Source: VAXT01 sp963827725 (GTDB taxonomy: Bacteria; Actinomycetota; Thermoleophilia; Gaiellales; Gaiellaceae). Taken from it: a DNA stretch of 64,000 nt. Below are positions 1-8,904 of this stretch, in pieces. The stretch covers positions 310,001 to 374,000 of the forward strand of contig CAWHBM010000001.1 in assembly GCA_963827725.1 (NCBI GenBank), written 5' to 3'. A program made the position numbers and the translations under genes. Numbering within the stretch: position 1 is the first letter of the stretch; each line of letters starts with the position of its first letter. The notes under the pieces were generated by a model that saw only the letters and a list, made by a program, of their open reading frames with translations, searched no databases and had not been told where the DNA came from.

Positions 1-448
1 CCGCCTCCTCAACGGCTCCGGGGCCTGCGTTATACGCGGCGAGCGCCAGGTCGGTGGAGTCGAACCTGCCCAGCATCTGCTTCAGGTAGCGCGCTCCGGC
101 GAGGACGTTCGACTCCGGATGGTGCGGGTTGAGGTTCAGTTCCGCAGCCGTCGGAGGCATCACCTGTAGAAGCCCTCGGGCACCCGCGGACGAGAGCGCC
201 CTCTGATCGAGGTTCGACTCGACCCGGGCGACCGCTAGGAGCAGCGCGAGGGGTAGGTGTGTATCGCGCGCGGCACGCTCGAAAGCCACCCGGTAGCGCT
301 TCGGCACGGGGCAGAGGTCACGGACAACGGCCGGGGAGGAAGGCGCCGTCGGAGCAGCGATCTTCTCGCTCTTGGCGTTGGCTACCGCACCGGCCGCCAG
401 GCCGGCCGCCATCGCCACTGCAAAAAGACCCGCAACCCGCCGCCGCAT
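1..448 (-). CDS. Lytic transglycosylase (SLT domain), partial
   Basis: Cleaves peptidoglycan between MurNAc and GlcNAc at the cell surface. The frame opens with ATG at 448 and runs off the left edge, so the C-terminus is missing. The first 25 residues (basic start, Ala/Gly-rich core) look like a signal peptide. The SLT fold follows: the catalytic Glu sits in ARVESNLDQ at about residue 77, then the family motifs GARGLLQVMP and AYNAGPGAVE. It heads the same strand as the cyclophilin lipoprotein, 13 bases from that gene's stop, so the two may be cotranscribed. Family identity is secure; the full length is unknown. Confidence 0.9.
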   Translation of the reverse strand, partial: MRRRVAGLFAVAMAAGLAAGAVANAKSEKIAAPTAPSSPAVVRDLCPVPKRYRVAFERAARDTHLPLALLLAVARVESNLDQRALSSAGARGLLQVMPPTAAELNLNPHHPESNVLAGARYLKQMLGRFDSTDLALAAYNAGPGAVEEA

Positions 449-461
449 CCAGCCTGGGACT

Positions 462-1097
462 CTAACCGCTCTTGAGCTGCATGTCCTTGATCTCGATGCG
501 TTCCGTTGGCGCGCCGCTCGGGTCGCTCGGGTCCCCGAGCTCGCCGATTGCCTCGACGACCTCCAGTCCGTCGGTGACGTGGCCCAGGACCGCGTAGAGG
601 GGATCGAGTTGGACGCCGTCGGCGCTGACGACGAAGAACTGGCTGCCGGAGGTTCCGGACGGCTCGTGCCCCGCCTTCGCCATTGCGACGAGGCCCTTCT
701 CGTACTGCGTGTCCTGCGGCGGGGCATCCACGGTCGCATACCCAGGTCCGCCCGATCCATCACCTGTCGGGTCGCCGCCCTGGATCACAAACCCGGGAAC
801 GATTCGGTGGAACGTCAGTCCGTCGTAGAAGCCCTTCTCGACGAGCCCTGCGATCGAGGCGGTCGTGCAGGGCGAGGTCTCGGTCGCGAGCTCGAACGTG
901 AAGCTGCCTTTGTTCGTGTTGACGACAATCTCGTGGGTCTTGCCTTCTTCGAGAGTTGCCAGCTCGGCCTTCGACTCGTCTCCGCTGATCTCGCAGTCCA
1001 TGGTCCCTTTCGTGTCGGTGTCACCGGCGCTGTCGTTTCCGCCGCCGCACCCTACAAGGAGCAACGCGAGCAGGACGACGAGCGACAGCCGCCTCAT
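462..1097 (-). CDS. Peptidyl-prolyl cis-trans isomerase, cyclophilin type, lipoprotein
   Basis: Predicted extracytoplasmic foldase of 211 residues. The N-terminus has a lipoprotein signal (hydrophobic LLALLLVG followed by Cys-17), so it should be lipid-anchored on the outer face of the membrane. Cyclophilin signatures are present: FHRIVPGFVIQGGDPTG at about 96-112 and SGSQFFVVSAD at about 147-157. Its ATG overlaps the stop of the upstream Mo-hydroxylase FAD subunit by four bases (ATGA), which implies translational coupling, although a functional link with the oxidoreductase is not obvious. Confidence 0.93.
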   Translation of the reverse strand: MRRLSLVVLLALLLVGCGGGNDSAGDTDTKGTMDCEISGDESKAELATLEEGKTHEIVVNTNKGSFTFELATETSPCTTASIAGLVEKGFYDGLTFHRIVPGFVIQGGDPTGDGSGGPGYATVDAPPQDTQYEKGLVAMAKAGHEPSGTSGSQFFVVSADGVQLDPLYAVLGHVTDGLEVVEAIGELGDPSDPSGAPTERIEIKDMQLKSG

Positions 1098-1915
1098 GTG
1101 ACCGCCTCGACGGCGCGCCGGACGAGAGCCTCGGCGATCTGAACCTTGTAGGCGGTTCCCGGCAGAGGAGTCGCGTCGCCCAGCGCCGCGGGAGACTCGA
1201 GCACCCAGGGAATGGGGGCCACGCCGGAGAGCACGAGTCGCGTTTCGGCCCCAATCCGAGCGGCGGCCACTCCCACGAGCGGGAACGACCAGCGCTGCCT
1301 GTCCATCGCCTTCAGATACGTGCTCGCCTCGGGTTGCGGGACGTCGAGCTCGAGGATCAGCTCGCCCGACTCGAGAGTTGTCACGTCCCGGTCGTCTTCG
1401 GTCGGCAGGCGGAAGAGCTCTTCCACGGGAAGCTCACGTCGGTTCGTTCGCATCGTTGCGCGCAAGGCGACGAGGGCGGCGGCCACGTCGGAGGGATGTG
1501 CGGATGCACAGAAGCCGTTGGCGAAGATCGCGTGCTCGCGGTGCTCGCCTTCGCGCGCGTGGCAGGTGTCTCCGCCGTGGAGGCGGCACGGGAACTTCAA
1601 CCGCCAGTACCAGCAGCGAGTGGCCTGGAGGAGGTTGCCGCCGACCGAGCCCATGTTGCGAAGCTGGGGGCTGGCGGCGAGACGGCAGGCCTCGCGCAGC
1701 GCTTCCGGGATCTGCGGGTCGACCTCGAGCTCGCCGAGCGTCGTGCCCGCGCCGATCCGCGTACCGTCGACCCCGCGCGGGACGACCTCGCGCACGTCGA
1801 CGAGCGTCTCGGTCGACAGGATCCCGTCGCGCAGCAGCGGCACGACTTCGGTGCCTCCGTGGATGAAGACGCCGCCCTCGAGCTGCGCGAGCTCAGACGG
1901 CCGAAGCAGCTCCAC
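1094..1915 (-). CDS. Molybdenum hydroxylase FAD-binding subunit (PaoB/YagS-like)
   Basis: Medium subunit, 273 residues, starting at GTG. It carries the FAD-binding PCMH fold (GGTEVVPLLRDG near 20-31, SVGGNLLQ near 90-97) and the C-terminal CO-dehydrogenase flavoprotein domain. Cys-101, 110, 118 and 136 (spacing C-x8-C-x7-C-x17-C) lie just after the FAD loop. In E. coli PaoB (YagS) an equivalent cysteine set binds an extra [4Fe-4S] cluster, so this subunit probably passes electrons between the 2Fe-2S clusters and FAD through such a cluster. The start lies 23 bases inside the end of the large-subunit gene. The aldehyde or heterocycle substrate cannot be read from sequence. Confidence 0.88.
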   Translation of the reverse strand: MELLRPSELAQLEGGVFIHGGTEVVPLLRDGILSTETLVDVREVVPRGVDGTRIGAGTTLGELEVDPQIPEALREACRLAASPQLRNMGSVGGNLLQATRCWYWRLKFPCRLHGGDTCHAREGEHREHAIFANGFCASAHPSDVAAALVALRATMRTNRRELPVEELFRLPTEDDRDVTTLESGELILELDVPQPEASTYLKAMDRQRWSFPLVGVAAARIGAETRLVLSGVAPIPWVLESPAALGDATPLPGTAYKVQIAEALVRRAVEAVT

Positions 1916-4139
1916 GCTTCTCCTTCTGCGTCTCGGCCTCGCGCAGGGCCCTCAGCATCTCTTCACGGGAGATCGGCAGCGAGCGAACCTCGGCGCCGGT
2001 CGCGTCGCGGATCGCATTCGCGATCGCAGCCGCCGTGGGGACGATCGGGGGCTCGCCGAGGCCCTTCGAGCCGAGGTTCGTCAGGTGCGCGTCGGGAATG
2101 TCCAGCAGGTCGGTGACGATCTCCGGAACGTCAGCAATCGTCGGCAGCTTGTAGGCGTCGAGCGTCTGGTTGAGCGTGATCCCCGTGGCCGGGTCGAGCA
2201 GGCGATCCTCCGAGAGCGTGTGCCCGATTCCCTGGATGATCCCGCCCTCGACCTGGCTCGAGGCGCCGAGCGGGTTGATGACCCGGCCGACGTCGTGGAT
2301 GGCCGCGACGCGCTCGACTCGGATCTCGCCCGTCTCGACGTCGACGGCGACCTCGGCGACCTGGACACCGAACGTCAGCACCTCCATGCCCGTCGGGTTG
2401 GGGCCGCGCGCGCCCTTCCCCAGGATCTGGGCGTCCTCGAGGATGCCGACGACCTCTTCCACCGGCCAGGAGCCCCCGTCGCTGGAAACGACCTTGCCGC
2501 CCCGGAGCGAGAGGACGCGCTCCTCCTTGTCGTAGCGCTGGGCTGCGATCTCGACGATCTGCCGCGCAGCGTCTGCCGCTGCTGAGCGAACGGCGGGGCC
2601 CATCGACGGGGTTGTCGACGAGCCCGCGGAGATCGACGCGTACGGCCCGCGGGCAGAGTCACCGAGGACCATCTCGACACGTTCGAGCGGAAGGCCGAGC
2701 TCCTCGGCAGCGATCTGAGTCATCGCGGTTGCACTGCCGGTGCCGATGTCCTGCATCGCCGTGACAACCGTGGCGCGGCCGTCGGAGCCGACTCGGACCC
2801 ATGCATAGGAAGGCGGGCCGCCACCTCCGTACCAGATCTGGCTGGCGAGCCCGACCCCGCGCTTCCAGGGCCCCTCGCTCCGGGCTCGCACCTCGTCACG
2901 CCGCTGCCAGTGAGGCTCGGCGCGCTTGTAGCACTCCATCAGGTTCTTCGAGGAGTAGGGCCGGTCGTCAGTCGCGTGCGCGTAGTTCAGCTTCCGTAGC
3001 TCGAGCGGATCCATCTTCAGTCTGGCCGCGAGCGCGTCGAGCAGGCACTCGAGGCCGAACGTCCCTTCGACGAAGCCCGGTGCCCGGAAGGCCTTCATCG
3101 GCGGGGTGTTGATCTTCGCCGGAGACAGAACCGTGCGGACGTTTTCGCAGTCGTAGAGCATCTTCATCGGCCCGTCGGTGGGAGCCGGCCAGCCGTCCCA
3201 GCCCGTTGCGTTCACGAACTCCCCGGCGAGCGCGACGAGAGTTCCGTCCGAGCGGGCCGCTGCGGTAAGCCGTTGGATCGTCGAGTTCCGATTGCCGGAC
3301 GCGAGGTTCTCCTCGCGGCGAGTGAGCATGCAGCGCACGGGCCGGCCCGTTCGCTTGGCGAGCTCGGCAGCGATGTACGTGTGGTCGCCGGCGCCGTTCT
3401 TCGAGCCGAAGCCGCCGCCCATGAACTCGCAGACCACGCGCACCTTGTCCGGCGGCAGGTCGAGCTTCGACGCAACCTCGTCGCGCACGCCCCAAATGAA
3501 TTGTGTCGAGATGTAGATGTGGAGCGAGTCGTCCCGCCATTCGCAGATCGACTGGTGCGTCTCGAACGAGCTGTGCAGCACGGTCTGGGTTCGGAACTCG
3601 GCTTCGACGACGACGTCGGCTTCCGCGAGCGCCCGGTCGACGTCGCCGCGCTCGTAGCGGCTCGGCTCGCTTACGAGCTGGCCGCGACGGATCGCCTCCT
3701 CTGGGTCGAGTAGCGGCTCGTGGATCTCCCAGTCGACGTCGACGAGCTCGAGCGCAGCGCGTGCCTGGCCAAAAGTGTCGGCCGCGATCGCAGCGACTGC
3801 CTGACCCTGGAAGCCGGGCTCGTCCGTGAGCGTTTCCGCCTCGCCCGGGCCGATCGCAGCGCGCACCCCCGGTGCGGCGAGCGCCCTGGCGAATGAGATG
3901 CCCTTCACGCGCGCATACGCGTGCGGGGAGCGCAGGACCGCAGCGTGGAGCATCCCGGGGAGCTTGATGTCAGCCGTGTAACGGGCCTCGCCTCGAGCGC
4001 GGAGCGGGCCGGTGATGCGTGCGGCCGGTCGGCCGACGATCTCGCGCGGGCCGGCCGGCCACTGCTCGAGCGCATCCTCCTCGACGACGATCCAGACCTC
4101 CTCGTAGCGGCCCTCGACCTCCTTCTCGGTGCGGATCAG
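1893..4139 (-). CDS. Xanthine dehydrogenase family, molybdopterin-binding large subunit, CTG start
   Basis: Catalytic subunit of 748 residues that hydroxylates an aldehyde or N-heterocycle at a molybdenum-cytosine-dinucleotide centre. The aldehyde oxidase a/b hammerhead domain begins at ARYTADIKLPGMLHAAVLRSP; Mo-cofactor motifs include GGGFGSKNGAGDH and the active-site Glu in GLGEPP near the C-terminus. The active loop reads MKAFRAPG, unlike CO dehydrogenase (CSFR), so it is not CoxL. Homology begins at the first residues after a CTG that overlaps the TGA of the 2Fe-2S subunit as CTGA. There is no ATG, GTG or TTG in frame before Met-61, so CTG at 4139 is chosen. The longer open frame upstream is only a shadow of the small subunit. 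Confidence 0.9.
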   Translation of the reverse strand: MIRTEKEVEGRYEEVWIVVEEDALEQWPAGPREIVGRPAARITGPLRARGEARYTADIKLPGMLHAAVLRSPHAYARVKGISFARALAAPGVRAAIGPGEAETLTDEPGFQGQAVAAIAADTFGQARAALELVDVDWEIHEPLLDPEEAIRRGQLVSEPSRYERGDVDRALAEADVVVEAEFRTQTVLHSSFETHQSICEWRDDSLHIYISTQFIWGVRDEVASKLDLPPDKVRVVCEFMGGGFGSKNGAGDHTYIAAELAKRTGRPVRCMLTRREENLASGNRNSTIQRLTAAARSDGTLVALAGEFVNATGWDGWPAPTDGPMKMLYDCENVRTVLSPAKINTPPMKAFRAPGFVEGTFGLECLLDALAARLKMDPLELRKLNYAHATDDRPYSSKNLMECYKRAEPHWQRRDEVRARSEGPWKRGVGLASQIWYGGGGPPSYAWVRVGSDGRATVVTAMQDIGTGSATAMTQIAAEELGLPLERVEMVLGDSARGPYASISAGSSTTPSMGPAVRSAAADAARQIVEIAAQRYDKEERVLSLRGGKVVSSDGGSWPVEEVVGILEDAQILGKGARGPNPTGMEVLTFGVQVAEVAVDVETGEIRVERVAAIHDVGRVINPLGASSQVEGGIIQGIGHTLSEDRLLDPATGITLNQTLDAYKLPTIADVPEIVTDLLDIPDAHLTNLGSKGLGEPPIVPTAAAIANAIRDATGAEVRSLPISREEMLRALREAETQKEKRGAASAV

Positions 4140-4573
4140 CCTTGCCAGGTCGAGATCGCCTCTTCGATCTTCGGATACGTGCCGCAGCGGCAGAGGTTCC
4201 CTGCCATCGCGTGCCGGATCTCCTCCGAGCTCGGGTGCGGCTTCGATTCGACGAGAGCGGATGCCGAGACGATCTGACCCGGGGTGCAGAACCCGCACTG
4301 CAGCGCATCCGTGCGCACGAACGCGTCGACCAGCGGATGCTCGCGAAGGCCCTCGATCGTGGTCACCTCGCGCTCGCCTACGAGGTGGACGAGCGTGATG
4401 CACGAGTAGACGGGCACACCGTCGAGGAGCACCGTGCAGGCGCCGCAGTGCCCCTCGGCACAGGCGACTTTCGTCCCGGTCAATCCGAGGTCCTCGCGCA
4501 GCGTTTCGGCAAGGGTCCGCCCGACCGGGCACTCGATTGAATGCCGCTGGCCGTTGATGGTGAGCTCAGGCAC
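4136..4573 (-). CDS. Molybdenum hydroxylase 2Fe-2S small subunit
   Basis: Electron-transfer subunit, 145 residues, GTG start. The plant-type ferredoxin motif CAEGHCGACTVLLDG (about residues 38-52) binds the first 2Fe-2S cluster. The helical domain with QCGFCTPGQIVSA and NLCRCGTYPKI binds the second, the one nearest the molybdopterin. It is the first gene of the order small-large-FAD subunit. It overlaps the amidohydrolase stop upstream by 8 bases and the large-subunit start downstream by 4, so the four genes form one operon. Confidence 0.94.
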   Translation of the reverse strand: MPELTINGQRHSIECPVGRTLAETLREDLGLTGTKVACAEGHCGACTVLLDGVPVYSCITLVHLVGEREVTTIEGLREHPLVDAFVRTDALQCGFCTPGQIVSASALVESKPHPSSEEIRHAMAGNLCRCGTYPKIEEAISTWQG

Positions 4574-5714
4574 TCGAGGTCACCGCGAAGATGTCGGCGA
4601 GGTGGACCAAGTGGCGGGTCGTGCGGGCGACGTCGCCACGATCCTCTTCCTCGATCTCCGGGAACACGCGCCAAAGGTCACGCGCGGCGGTCAGAAGATC
4701 GCGGATCCCGTCGAGCTCGTCGGGATATCCGTCGCGCTCGTCGCACGCGTTCAGCGCGAGGCCGAGAATCCCGATCGAGTCCGGCTGGTTCATCCAGAGA
4801 AGCGGCGTTGCCATCGAGAGGTACTGGTGGATCCGCGCGAGAGTCATCGGCTGCGTGAACGTGCCGTCGCCGGTCGGCTTCGACGGTTCGCGCGGCGGCT
4901 CGCCGCTCGCGATCCGGTTCGCGCTGCCGGCGAGCAGGTCGCGAAGCTGCTCGTCCGAGAATCCGGCGACCTTTGCGGTTCTGACCGCATTGAGCAGCGA
5001 GCTGGGCGGGCGAGCGTACGGATAGTCGGAGGCGTAGAGAACCTGCTCAGGCGAAACGAGGTGGAAGAAGCTCAGCAGGTCGACGGGGCTCCAGACCGAG
5101 GTGTCGAAGAAGACTCCCGCCTTGCCCGCGAAGCGCCCGGCCAGGCCCGCGAGGTCGGCGATTCCCGCGTGCGCGATGATCAGCTGCGCCTCGGGATACT
5201 CGTCGACGAGACGCGCGAGATGGTCGGCGATCGGTGGGAGCCCGCGGCCGCCGTGGATGAGGATCGGAACCCGCCGTTCGGCCGCGAGCGCAAAGACCGG
5301 GGCGAGCCGTTCGTCGTTCAGCATGAACCGCTGGGCCCGCGGATGGAGCTTGATTCCCCGTGCGCCCAGGTCGAGGCAGCGCTTGGCTTCGTCAATCGGG
5401 CTTTCCGTGAGGTCGAGCCGCACGAACGGGATCAGGCGGCCTTCGGAGCGTTTTGCGTACTCGAGCGTGCGGTCGTTGGGTGCCCGGAAGCTCGGATGAC
5501 GGTCGGACTCGTCCATGCAGAACATGAACGCGTGCGCGATCTCGTAGCGATCGAGACTGCGCTCGAGCTCCTCGTAGATGCCGCGCTGGCCGTCGATGTC
5601 GTTCCCGAGATGGACGTGCGCGTCGAAGATCTCCGCGCCCTCGGGCAGCAGTCGACGCAGGCCTTCGTCGTGCTTTCCGATCAGCTCCTCTGCCCGCTCG
5701 AACGCTTCCTCCAC
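4566..5714 (-). CDS. Amidohydrolase-2 family TIM-barrel hydrolase
   Basis: Metal-dependent hydrolase or decarboxylase of 382 residues, GTG start. Metal-ligand signature DAHVHLG lies near residue 31. Further barrel motifs are GIKLHPRAQRF, the strand His in PILIHGGRG, and ASDYPYARPPSSL containing the catalytic Asp. The tail carries a helical extension of about 90 residues. It is the promoter-proximal gene of the Mo-hydroxylase operon (8-base overlap), so it may act on the ring or aldehyde product of that enzyme; that link is inference. The substrate is unknown. Confidence 0.85.
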   Translation of the reverse strand: MEEAFERAEELIGKHDEGLRRLLPEGAEIFDAHVHLGNDIDGQRGIYEELERSLDRYEIAHAFMFCMDESDRHPSFRAPNDRTLEYAKRSEGRLIPFVRLDLTESPIDEAKRCLDLGARGIKLHPRAQRFMLNDERLAPVFALAAERRVPILIHGGRGLPPIADHLARLVDEYPEAQLIIAHAGIADLAGLAGRFAGKAGVFFDTSVWSPVDLLSFFHLVSPEQVLYASDYPYARPPSSLLNAVRTAKVAGFSDEQLRDLLAGSANRIASGEPPREPSKPTGDGTFTQPMTLARIHQYLSMATPLLWMNQPDSIGILGLALNACDERDGYPDELDGIRDLLTAARDLWRVFPEIEEEDRGDVARTTRHLVHLADIFAVTSSA

Positions 5715-5800
5715 GACGGTTGAGTCTAGTCACGTGAACTGGGGGATCGTCACGGTCATTGATGACGCGCCGGCTCCGCCCGAGTAGCATTTGCCGCGCC
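5715..5800. promoter_or_regulatory. Divergent promoter region, amidohydrolase operon / M24 peptidase
   Basis: This 86-base gap lies between two divergent genes and must hold both promoters. It contains the 8-base palindrome TCACGTGA at 5730-5737. No clear -35/-10 pair stands out on either strand. An ATG at 5762 is in frame with the peptidase, but homology begins only at the GTG at 5801. Confidence 0.4.
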
Positions 5801-6937
5801 GTGCCCGACGTTCTCATCTTCGCCGACTCCGTCGTGTCTCCCGAGATGCGGCACGAGGTGCCCGTTCTCGTCCCGGACCCGTTTCTCTATGCGGAGAAGG
5901 ACGGGAAGCGCTTTGCAGCTTCGAGCTCGTTCGAGGTCAGCCGGATCGCCGAGGTAGGGATCGAGACTCATCCGTGGGAGACGTTCGGCTACGACGAGCT
6001 GATCGAGAAGGGTCTTCCGCGCGAGGAGATCACGTGGCTGCACGTGAACCTGAACGCTTGTCGCTTCTTCGAGATCGACGATGCGGTCGTGCCTCGCACC
6101 TTTCCGACCCTCGTCGCCGACCACCTCCGCGCAAACGGGATCACACTTCAGCCGGACTACAAGTTCTTCGCGGATCGGCGCCGCGTGAAGACCGACGCCG
6201 AGATCGCGGGCATCCGCCGGGCGCAGAAAGCCGCCGAGGCTGGGATGGGCGCCGCGAAGGACCTGCTCGCGCGCGCCGAGCGCTCGAACGGCAGCCTGAC
6301 CGTCGACGGCAAGCCGCTGACGAGCGAGCTGCTCAAGGTCGCGATCCGCCAGGCTTTCACCGATCACGGCCAGACCGGGGAAGACTTCATCGTCTCGCAC
6401 GGAGCCCAGACGGCGATCGGCCACGATCTCGGGTCCGGCCCGATTGCCCCTGACGAGCCGATCGTGATCGACCTCTGGCCGAAGGATCCCGAGTCTGGGT
6501 GCTACGCGGACATGACGCGGACTTACGTCGTCGGGACGCCACCGGAGGAGCTCGTCGAGTACCACCGCCTCGTCAAGGAGGCGCTCGACCGCTCGCTGGC
6601 CGCAACCAAGGCCGGCGTCCCCGGCAAGGACGTGTTCAACCTGGTTTGTGAGTTCTTCGAGGAGAACGGGCAGAAGACGGCGCTCTCCAAGGCGCCAGGC
6701 GAGGTGCTCGAGAACGGCTTTTTCCACGGGCTCGGACACGGTGTTGGTCTCGAAGTCCACGAGGCGCCCGGCATGGGACGCGGCTCGTCCGGGGAGCTGC
6801 TCGCGGGCGACGTGGTCACGCTGGAGCCTGGCCTCTACCGCCAGGGCTTCGGTGGCTGCCGGCTCGAGGATCTGGTCCTCGTCACCGAGGACGGCGCCGA
6901 GAACCTCACGGATTTCCCGTACGACCTGAAGCCGTAG
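5801..6937 (+). CDS. M24 family metallopeptidase (Xaa-Pro aminopeptidase-like)
   Basis: Cytoplasmic aminopeptidase of about 378 residues. The C-terminal creatinase/aminopeptidase fold has the five-ligand dimetal site: VIDLWPKD and CYADMTRTYV (two Asp), GLGHGVGLEVHE (His), TLEPGLY (Glu) and CRLEDLV (Glu). The N-terminal 130 residues form the creatinase-type domain. GTG at 5801 is preferred because VPDVLIFADS is where the folded protein starts; the residues upstream (from 5759) look non-coding. Its stop TAG shares one base with the GTG of the acetyl-CoA synthetase gene, so the two are coupled. Confidence 0.9.
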   Translation: MPDVLIFADSVVSPEMRHEVPVLVPDPFLYAEKDGKRFAASSSFEVSRIAEVGIETHPWETFGYDELIEKGLPREEITWLHVNLNACRFFEIDDAVVPRTFPTLVADHLRANGITLQPDYKFFADRRRVKTDAEIAGIRRAQKAAEAGMGAAKDLLARAERSNGSLTVDGKPLTSELLKVAIRQAFTDHGQTGEDFIVSHGAQTAIGHDLGSGPIAPDEPIVIDLWPKDPESGCYADMTRTYVVGTPPEELVEYHRLVKEALDRSLAATKAGVPGKDVFNLVCEFFEENGQKTALSKAPGEVLENGFFHGLGHGVGLEVHEAPGMGRGSSGELLAGDVVTLEPGLYRQGFGGCRLEDLVLVTEDGAENLTDFPYDLKP

Positions 6938-8904
6938 TGGCCGAAGAAACGGGGCCGCCCACGATCGAGACCATGCAGCTCGAGGAGCGGCGCTATCCGC
7001 CGCCTGAAGACTTCGCTGGGCAGGCGAACGCTCAGCCGGAGCTCTACGAGCGCGACTTCGAGGAGTTCTGGGAGACCGAGGCGCGGGAGCGCGTCACCTG
7101 GTTCGAGCCGTTCACCGAGCTGCTGGACTGGAAGCCGCCCTACGCGAAGTGGTATCTCGGCGGCAAGCTCAACGTCTGCTTCAACTGCGTCGATCGCCAC
7201 GTCGAGGCCGGCCAGGGCGGGAAGGTCGCCTATCACTGGGAGGGCGAGCCCGAAGAGGATCGGCGAACGATCACCTTCTCCGACCTTCAGCGGGAGGTGG
7301 TCAAGCTCGCGAACGCGCTCAAGCGCCTCGGCGTCGGCAAGGGCACGGCGGTCGGGATCTACATGGGGATGGTCCCCGAGCTGCCGGTCGCGATGCTCGC
7401 GTGCGCCCGTCTCGGCGCGCCACACACGGTCGTCTTCGGCGGCTTCTCGGCCGAGTCGCTCTCGGGCCGCCTGAACGACATGGGCTGCGAGATCCTGATC
7501 GCCCAGGACGAGGCCTGGCGCAAGGGCTCACCCGTGCCGCTGAAGCGCAACGTGGACGATGCGCTGGCGGAGTCTCCGACCGTGAAGAAGGCGGTCATCC
7601 TGCGCCGAACGGGCAACGAGGTGCCGATGCAGGAAGGCCGCGACGAGTGGTGGCACGAGCTCGTTTCGCAGGAGAGCGACGATCCGGCCTCCTGTCCGTG
7701 TGAGCCGATGGACTCCGAGGATCTCCTCTACCTGCTGTACACGAGCGGAACGACCGCGAAGCCGAAGGGGATCGTGCACACGACCGGCGGCTACCTCGTA
7801 GGCGCGGCCACGACCCACTACTACATCTTCGACGTGAAGCCCGACTCGGTCTACTGGTGTGCGGCCGACGTCGGCTGGGTAACCGGCCACAGCTACATCG
7901 TCTACGGGCCCTTGTGCAACGGGACGACGGGCGTCATGTACGAGGGCGTGCCGGACTACCCGGATCGCGATCGCTGGTGGGCGATCGTCGAGCGCTATGG
8001 CGTGGACATCCTCTACACGGCGCCGACGGCGATCCGCAGCCACATGAAGTGGGGAGCCGAGCATGCGCAGAAGCACGATCTCTCGTCGATCCGCCTCCTC
8101 GGCTCGGTCGGCGAGCCGATCAACCCCGAGGCGTGGGTCTGGTACCGGGAGGTGATCGGCGGCGACCGCGTCCCCGTCGTCGACACCTGGTGGCAGACCG
8201 AGACGGGGATGATCCTGATCACACCGCTTCCGGGAGCTACGACGCTGAAGCCCGGCTCGGCGACCAAGCCGTTTCCCGGGGTGGACGCGGCCGTCTTCGA
8301 CGAGCAGGGCAACGAGGTCGGGCCTGGCGGTGGGGGCTACCTCGTGTTGCGCAGGCCCTGGCCGGCCATGCTGCGTGGGATCCACAACGATCACGAGCGC
8401 TACGTCGAGACGTACTGGTCTCGCTACCCGGACGTCTACTTCGCCGGAGACGGCGCGCGCATCGACGAGGACGGCGACTTCTGGCTCATGGGCCGCGTCG
8501 ACGACGTGATGAACGTGTCCGGGCACCGAATCTCGACGATCGAGGTCGAGAGCGCGCTCGTCGACCACAAGCTGGTCGCGGAAGCCGCAGTCGCCGCGCG
8601 CGCCGATGCGACGACAGGGCAGGCAATCGTCGCCTTCGTCTCGCTCGTCGGCGGCGAAGAGGGCTCGGTCGAAAGGCTCGAAGAGCTGCGGAACCACGTG
8701 GCGAAGAAGATCGGGCCGATCGCGAAGCCGGCGAACATCGTCTTCACGCCGGAGCTGCCGAAGACGCGCAGCGGCAAGATCATGCGACGGCTCTTGCGTG
8801 ACGTTGCGGAGAACCGCCCGCTCGGCGATACGACCACGCTCGCCGATCCCACGGTCGTCGAGGAGATCCGCGACCGCTCGGTCGCCGAAGCGCCCAACGA
8901 GTGA
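6937..8904 (+). CDS. acsA: Acetyl-CoA synthetase (AMP-forming)
   Basis: Activates acetate to acetyl-CoA through acetyl-AMP in the cytosol. At 655 residues it is full length for the family. Visible motifs are the ATP-binding loop YTSGTTAKPKG (about residues 268-278), the adenylate motif VDTWWQTETG, the hinge region GDGARIDEDGDFWLMGRVDD, and the C-terminal KTRSGKIMRR whose Lys is the acetylation-controlled catalytic residue. The GTG start overlaps the upstream stop by one base, and the next gene overlaps its stop (GTGA). Confidence 0.96.
   Translation: MAEETGPPTIETMQLEERRYPPPEDFAGQANAQPELYERDFEEFWETEARERVTWFEPFTELLDWKPPYAKWYLGGKLNVCFNCVDRHVEAGQGGKVAYHWEGEPEEDRRTITFSDLQREVVKLANALKRLGVGKGTAVGIYMGMVPELPVAMLACARLGAPHTVVFGGFSAESLSGRLNDMGCEILIAQDEAWRKGSPVPLKRNVDDALAESPTVKKAVILRRTGNEVPMQEGRDEWWHELVSQESDDPASCPCEPMDSEDLLYLLYTSGTTAKPKGIVHTTGGYLVGAATTHYYIFDVKPDSVYWCAADVGWVTGHSYIVYGPLCNGTTGVMYEGVPDYPDRDRWWAIVERYGVDILYTAPTAIRSHMKWGAEHAQKHDLSSIRLLGSVGEPINPEAWVWYREVIGGDRVPVVDTWWQTETGMILITPLPGATTLKPGSATKPFPGVDAAVFDEQGNEVGPGGGGYLVLRRPWPAMLRGIHNDHERYVETYWSRYPDVYFAGDGARIDEDGDFWLMGRVDDVMNVSGHRISTIEVESALVDHKLVAEAAVAARADATTGQAIVAFVSLVGGEEGSVERLEELRNHVAKKIGPIAKPANIVFTPELPKTRSGKIMRRLLRDVAENRPLGDTTTLADPTVVEEIRDRSVAEAPNE

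Noticed and set aside
4140..4532. Extension of the Mo-hydroxylase large subunit to an ATG at 4532
   Set aside because: The extra 131 residues are an Arg/Pro-rich shadow of the 2Fe-2S subunit, which is clearly the real gene in that stretch.
1893..4573. Carbon-monoxide dehydrogenase (coxMSL)
   Set aside because: The large subunit lacks the CSFR active-site loop of form I CO dehydrogenase and the FAD subunit has the PaoB-type cysteine cluster.
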